Shown piece after piece: positions 44,896 to 47,003 of a DNA stretch of 47,003 nucleotides (the stretch's first letter is position 1; each line of letters starts with the position of its first letter). The stretch comes from a virus. The translations under genes and the position numbers were made by a program. The notes below the pieces were generated by a model. It had not been told where the DNA came from, made no database searches, and saw only the letters and a program-made list of their open reading frames with translations. The stretch spans positions 1 through 47,003 of the IMG/VR virus record IMGVR_UViG_3300042474_000227. The stretch is one strand, 5' to 3'.

Positions 44896-45738
44896 ATGTT
44901 ATTAAAAAAAGGAGATAATAACGAAAACGTAAAGTTAATGCAACAAAAGCTGGGTATTGAGCCGGCTGTAACTAACTTTGGGCCTAAAACTGAAGCAGCT
45001 GTAAAAGAATGGCAGGCAAAGAATGGTTTAACTGCAGATGGTATCGTAGGACCATCAACTTGGGCAAAAATTATGGGTGAAACAACAACATCCGTACCAA
45101 CCCCAGTAGCAGCTGCACCAATAGCACCAGTAGGTGGATTGAAATTAGATAAATTAAAAGGACATATTCCTGATGCAGTAATCGCAATGATTCCTGATAC
45201 GGCAGCTAAGTTTCAAATCAATACTCCATTAAGATTGGCACACTTCTTAGCACAATGCGGACATGAGAGTGGCGGTTTTAGAGCAACACAAGAAAACTTA
45301 AACTATTCAGCAAAAGGTTTGAATGGTATCTTTAAGAAATACTTCCCAACTGAAGCAGCTGCAACTCCATATGCTAGACAACCACAAAAAATTGCATCTA
45401 AAGTATATGCAAATAGAATGGGTAACGGAACTGAAGCAAGTGGTGACGGTTATAAATTTAGAGGTAGAGGATATATTCAATTAACAGGTAAAGATAACTA
45501 CACTGCATTTGGTAAATCAATTGGTGAAGATATGACAGCAAACCCTGATAAGGTAGCATCATCTTACGCATTATTATCAGCAGCTTGGTTCTTCTCTAAA
45601 AATGGATTACACAAAATGGCTGATGGTGGTGCTACTGATGCAGTTGTAACATCTATTACTAAAAGAGTAAATGGTGGAACTATTGGATTGGCAGACAGAA
45701 TTAAACACTTTAAAGAATATTATCATTTATTAGCGTAA
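44896..45738 (+). CDS. Endolysin: peptidoglycan-binding domain plus GH19 lysozyme
   Basis: 280 residues. Residues 1-60 form a PG_binding_1 domain (KKGDNNENVKLMQQKLGI, FGPKTEAAVKEWQAKNGLTADGIVGPSTW). After a Pro/Ala linker, residues ~85-280 are a GH19 chitinase-like lysozyme: AHFLAQCGHESGGF with catalytic E124, a GNGTEASGDGYKFRGRGYIQLTG segment with E180 as second acid, and a C-terminal AAWFFSKNGL...ITKRVNGG. Both acids are intact. There is no signal peptide, so it probably needs a holin, none of which is recognised in this window. It cuts host peptidoglycan for lysis; a virion-associated role is also possible. Confidence 0.9.
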   Translation: MLLKKGDNNENVKLMQQKLGIEPAVTNFGPKTEAAVKEWQAKNGLTADGIVGPSTWAKIMGETTTSVPTPVAAAPIAPVGGLKLDKLKGHIPDAVIAMIPDTAAKFQINTPLRLAHFLAQCGHESGGFRATQENLNYSAKGLNGIFKKYFPTEAAATPYARQPQKIASKVYANRMGNGTEASGDGYKFRGRGYIQLTGKDNYTAFGKSIGEDMTANPDKVASSYALLSAAWFFSKNGLHKMADGGATDAVVTSITKRVNGGTIGLADRIKHFKEYYHLLA

Positions 45739-45740
45739 TA

Positions 45741-45775
45741 TTTGGTAAATTAATAAAAAAGTTGTATATTTATAG
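45741..45775 (+). promoter_or_regulatory. Promoter with both host-like spacing and phage motif
   Basis: TTTG (45741-45744), exactly 20 bases, then TATATTTATAG (45765-45775), ending 15 bases before the ATG at 45791. The -33 element fits the host consensus and the downstream box is the phage motif. Confidence 0.65.
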
Positions 45776-45790
45776 TATAAAGTAAAAAGA

Positions 45791-46585
45791 ATGGTAAACA
45801 TTAGATTAAAAGAGTTAGTAGAAGCTAACGTAGACCCTAAATTGGTAGCAAGAAGTAAAGAAACTGGAAAGTTGGTTTATTTCAAAAATGCACAAAACAA
45901 AGATGCGGCTATGAAAGCTGGTACTCACTTAGACCCTACAGATAAAAAAGGCGATGAACCTAAAGCAGATATAAAACCAAATGATATGTTTGGTGGAGAT
46001 TATGCAAAAGATAGAGGTGGTGATGCTCCTAAAGATAATGATACAGCAGATTTTAATGAACCAAAAGCACGAAAGCAAATTATCAAAGATAGAAATAAAT
46101 TAGTTCAGATGAATGTTGGCAAAGATGATAAATCTTTAGATTTTGCTATTAAGTTAATTGATATGTTATTGGATGGAGAATTACAAGCTCCCAAATCAGA
46201 ACCAACTCTAAACATTAATTCTAAAAATTGGAAAAAAACTGATGGCGATGGTAGAATGAGTTCGGAATCCGCAGATGATGTAAGAAATTATTTAAATGAT
46301 GTATTGGGTGTGGATGGTATGGCTGAAGTAGATTTTGGTAGTGGTAATATTCAGTATGGTTTAGCAGATGGTGAAAATAGTATATTTGTTGGCAATGATG
46401 GTGGTACATATAATGTATCATTTGAAGGACCTTCTATGGATTTAGATAAAATTGAACAATCATATAAATCATTCAAAAATCCAAAAGATGCATTATTATA
46501 TGCTGGTAAATTAGCAAAAGCAAATAGGAAAGGATTAGAACAAAAGCAAGAATCAACGAAACTAACATCAATGATTAAAAAATAA
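45791..46585 (+). CDS. Probable virion/core-associated protein, function unknown
   Basis: 264 residues. The start MVNIRLKELVEA and the segment ARSKETGKLVYFKNAQNKDAAMKAGTHLDP are of a kind I recall from several proteins of T4-like environmental phages. A charged linker rich in Asp/Lys (residues ~50-95) follows, then a compact domain with YLNDVLGVDGMAEVDFGSGNIQYGLADG and a basic C-terminus ending in SMIKK. It has its own promoter and terminator, so it is expressed as a single unit. A packaged or scaffold-related role is a guess. Confidence 0.55.
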   Translation: MVNIRLKELVEANVDPKLVARSKETGKLVYFKNAQNKDAAMKAGTHLDPTDKKGDEPKADIKPNDMFGGDYAKDRGGDAPKDNDTADFNEPKARKQIIKDRNKLVQMNVGKDDKSLDFAIKLIDMLLDGELQAPKSEPTLNINSKNWKKTDGDGRMSSESADDVRNYLNDVLGVDGMAEVDFGSGNIQYGLADGENSIFVGNDGGTYNVSFEGPSMDLDKIEQSYKSFKNPKDALLYAGKLAKANRKGLEQKQESTKLTSMIKK

Positions 46586-46587
46586 CT

Positions 46588-46619
46588 AAAAGGGAGAAAC
46601 TAAAAATTCTCCCTTTTTA
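46588..46619 (+). terminator. Rho-independent terminator
   Basis: AAAAGGGAGAA (46588-46598) pairs perfectly with TTCTCCCTTTT (46607-46617) across an 8-base loop, followed by T. It begins just after the stop of the 264-aa gene and directly touches the first gp32 promoter. Confidence 0.9.
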
Positions 46620-46651
46620 TTTGGTAATATCAGGAATATTTCGTATCTTTG
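46620..46651 (+). promoter_or_regulatory. gp32 promoter 1: consensus Bacteroidota promoter
   Basis: TTTG (46620-46623), exactly 20 bases, TATCTTTG (46644-46651). The -33 box begins right after the T run of the preceding terminator. It would give a leader of ~170 bases before the gp32-like ATG, containing only a 17-codon frame (46674-46727). Confidence 0.8.
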
Positions 46652-46710
46652 AGTAAATCTCAAACCCATATAAATGCGTAATTTGGTTATAAAATATACT
46701 TCAAAAAAGA

Positions 46711-46742
46711 TTTGGAAAGTCCAATAAATTGTTGTATATTTG
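46711..46742 (+). promoter_or_regulatory. gp32 promoter 2: consensus Bacteroidota promoter
   Basis: TTTG (46711-46714), exactly 20 bases, TATATTTG (46735-46742): a second perfect host-type promoter, ~85 bases before the start codon. Confidence 0.85.
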
Positions 46743-46761
46743 TAATCTCTTTATATTTATA
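46728..46761 (+). promoter_or_regulatory. gp32 promoter 3: phage motif TATATTTATA
   Basis: TATATTTATA (46752-46761) with ATTG (46728-46731) 20 bases upstream. It overlaps promoter 2, so only one can be used at a time; the leader between it and the start contains CTAGAGGGTGAAGGAAACT. Confidence 0.6.
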
Positions 46762-46828
46762 TACCTAGAGGGTGAAGGAAACTCACCTAAATAAAACCTT
46801 AAAACATAAACTCTTAAAACGTAAAACA

Positions 46829-47003
46829 ATGGCTATTAATTTAGACGCAATCAGAGGTAGACTGAACAAACTACAGAGCACAACTTCAAAGAAAGTAGAA
46901 CTTTGGAAACCAGCTCCGGGCAAACACACTATTCGTTTAGTCCCTTACAAATTCAACAAAGAGAATCCTTTTATTGAATTATTCTTTCACTACAACATTA
47001 ACA
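46829..47003 (+). CDS. gp32: Single-stranded-DNA-binding protein (T4 gp32-like), cut by window end
   Basis: 58 codons are visible from the ATG. The start MAINLDAIRGRLNKLQ and the segment VELWKPAPGKHTIRLVPYKFNKENPF match the N-terminal domain and start of the DNA-binding core of T4-like gp32 (compare the K-L-x-W-K-P-x-x-G x-x-x-I-R-x-x-P pattern). The zinc-binding part lies beyond the window. It coats single-stranded DNA in replication, repair and recombination. Three stacked promoters and a ~85-170 base leader suggest high expression at several times of infection, and in T4 the gp32 mRNA leader is the target of autoregulation. Confidence 0.85.
   Translation, partial: MAINLDAIRGRLNKLQSTTSKKVELWKPAPGKHTIRLVPYKFNKENPFIELFFHYNIN

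Noticed and set aside
46674-46727. 17-codon open frame in the gp32 leader
   Set aside because: Too short and without coding character; noted only as a possible leader peptide.
6632-46761. T4-type late promoters (TATAAATA) read on the minus strand of the TATATTTATA motifs
   Set aside because: All genes lie on the + strand and the motif stands at a fairly constant distance upstream of their starts, so the + strand reading is preferred; the T4 form itself is not seen in the right orientation.

Overview
The window is a visibly AT-rich stretch of a large contractile-tailed phage (T4-like myovirus). It very probably infects a Bacteroidota host such as a flavobacterium. Tail sheath, tail tube, gp26-like, LysM/gp53-like, tape-measure-like, baseplate and gp32-like genes identify the phage type. 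The host clue is regulatory: several promoters fit the Bacteroidota form TTTG-N20-TAnnTTTG exactly, start codons follow A-rich leaders rather than Shine-Dalgarno sites, and almost every gene ends in TAA. Every supported gene is on the + strand. This is read from sequence only; family names come from recognition of motifs, not from a search.

Positions 1-25.4 kb form an adhesin/fibre block that fills more than half of the window. It has a partial giant protein with nine tandem helical 'C-x-RD...LLYGGNE' modules, a 305-aa beta-sandwich protein with a related helical insert, and a 3419-aa fibre. That fibre has 22 beta modules, two cupredoxin-like domains with all four copper-type ligands, and about 1045 residues of Gly-X-Y repeat. 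A PKD plus BspA-like leucine-rich protein, a tail-fibre assembly chaperone-like protein, two small virion proteins and a second Gly-X-Y fibre (2135 aa) follow. The second fibre ends in a self-cleaving S74 chaperone.

Positions 25.4-37.8 kb are the tail and baseplate module: a small protein with an EF-hand/dockerin-like loop, sheath, tube and a gp26-like protein whose last codons overlap a second frame at a run of seven T (probable programmed frameshift). A small protein, a tape-measure-like protein, a tube-cap/baseplate protein, a LysM/gp53-like protein and a hub-like protein complete it.

Positions 37.8-47 kb carry non-structural and accessory functions. They include a phage-encoded tmRNA (37831-38214) with a well-supported tRNA-like fold, long P2 and pseudoknots. 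A compact family A DNA polymerase follows; its promoter is interlocked with the tmRNA terminator. Next come a secreted DRGH nuclease, a 1383-aa multidomain protein with a ParB-like motif, a GH19 endolysin, a probable virion or core protein, and the start of the gp32-like single-stranded-DNA-binding protein behind three stacked promoters.

A short motif, TATATTTATA, recurs about 20-26 bases before many start codons and is probably the phage's own promoter element. It differs from the host -7 box mainly at one base.
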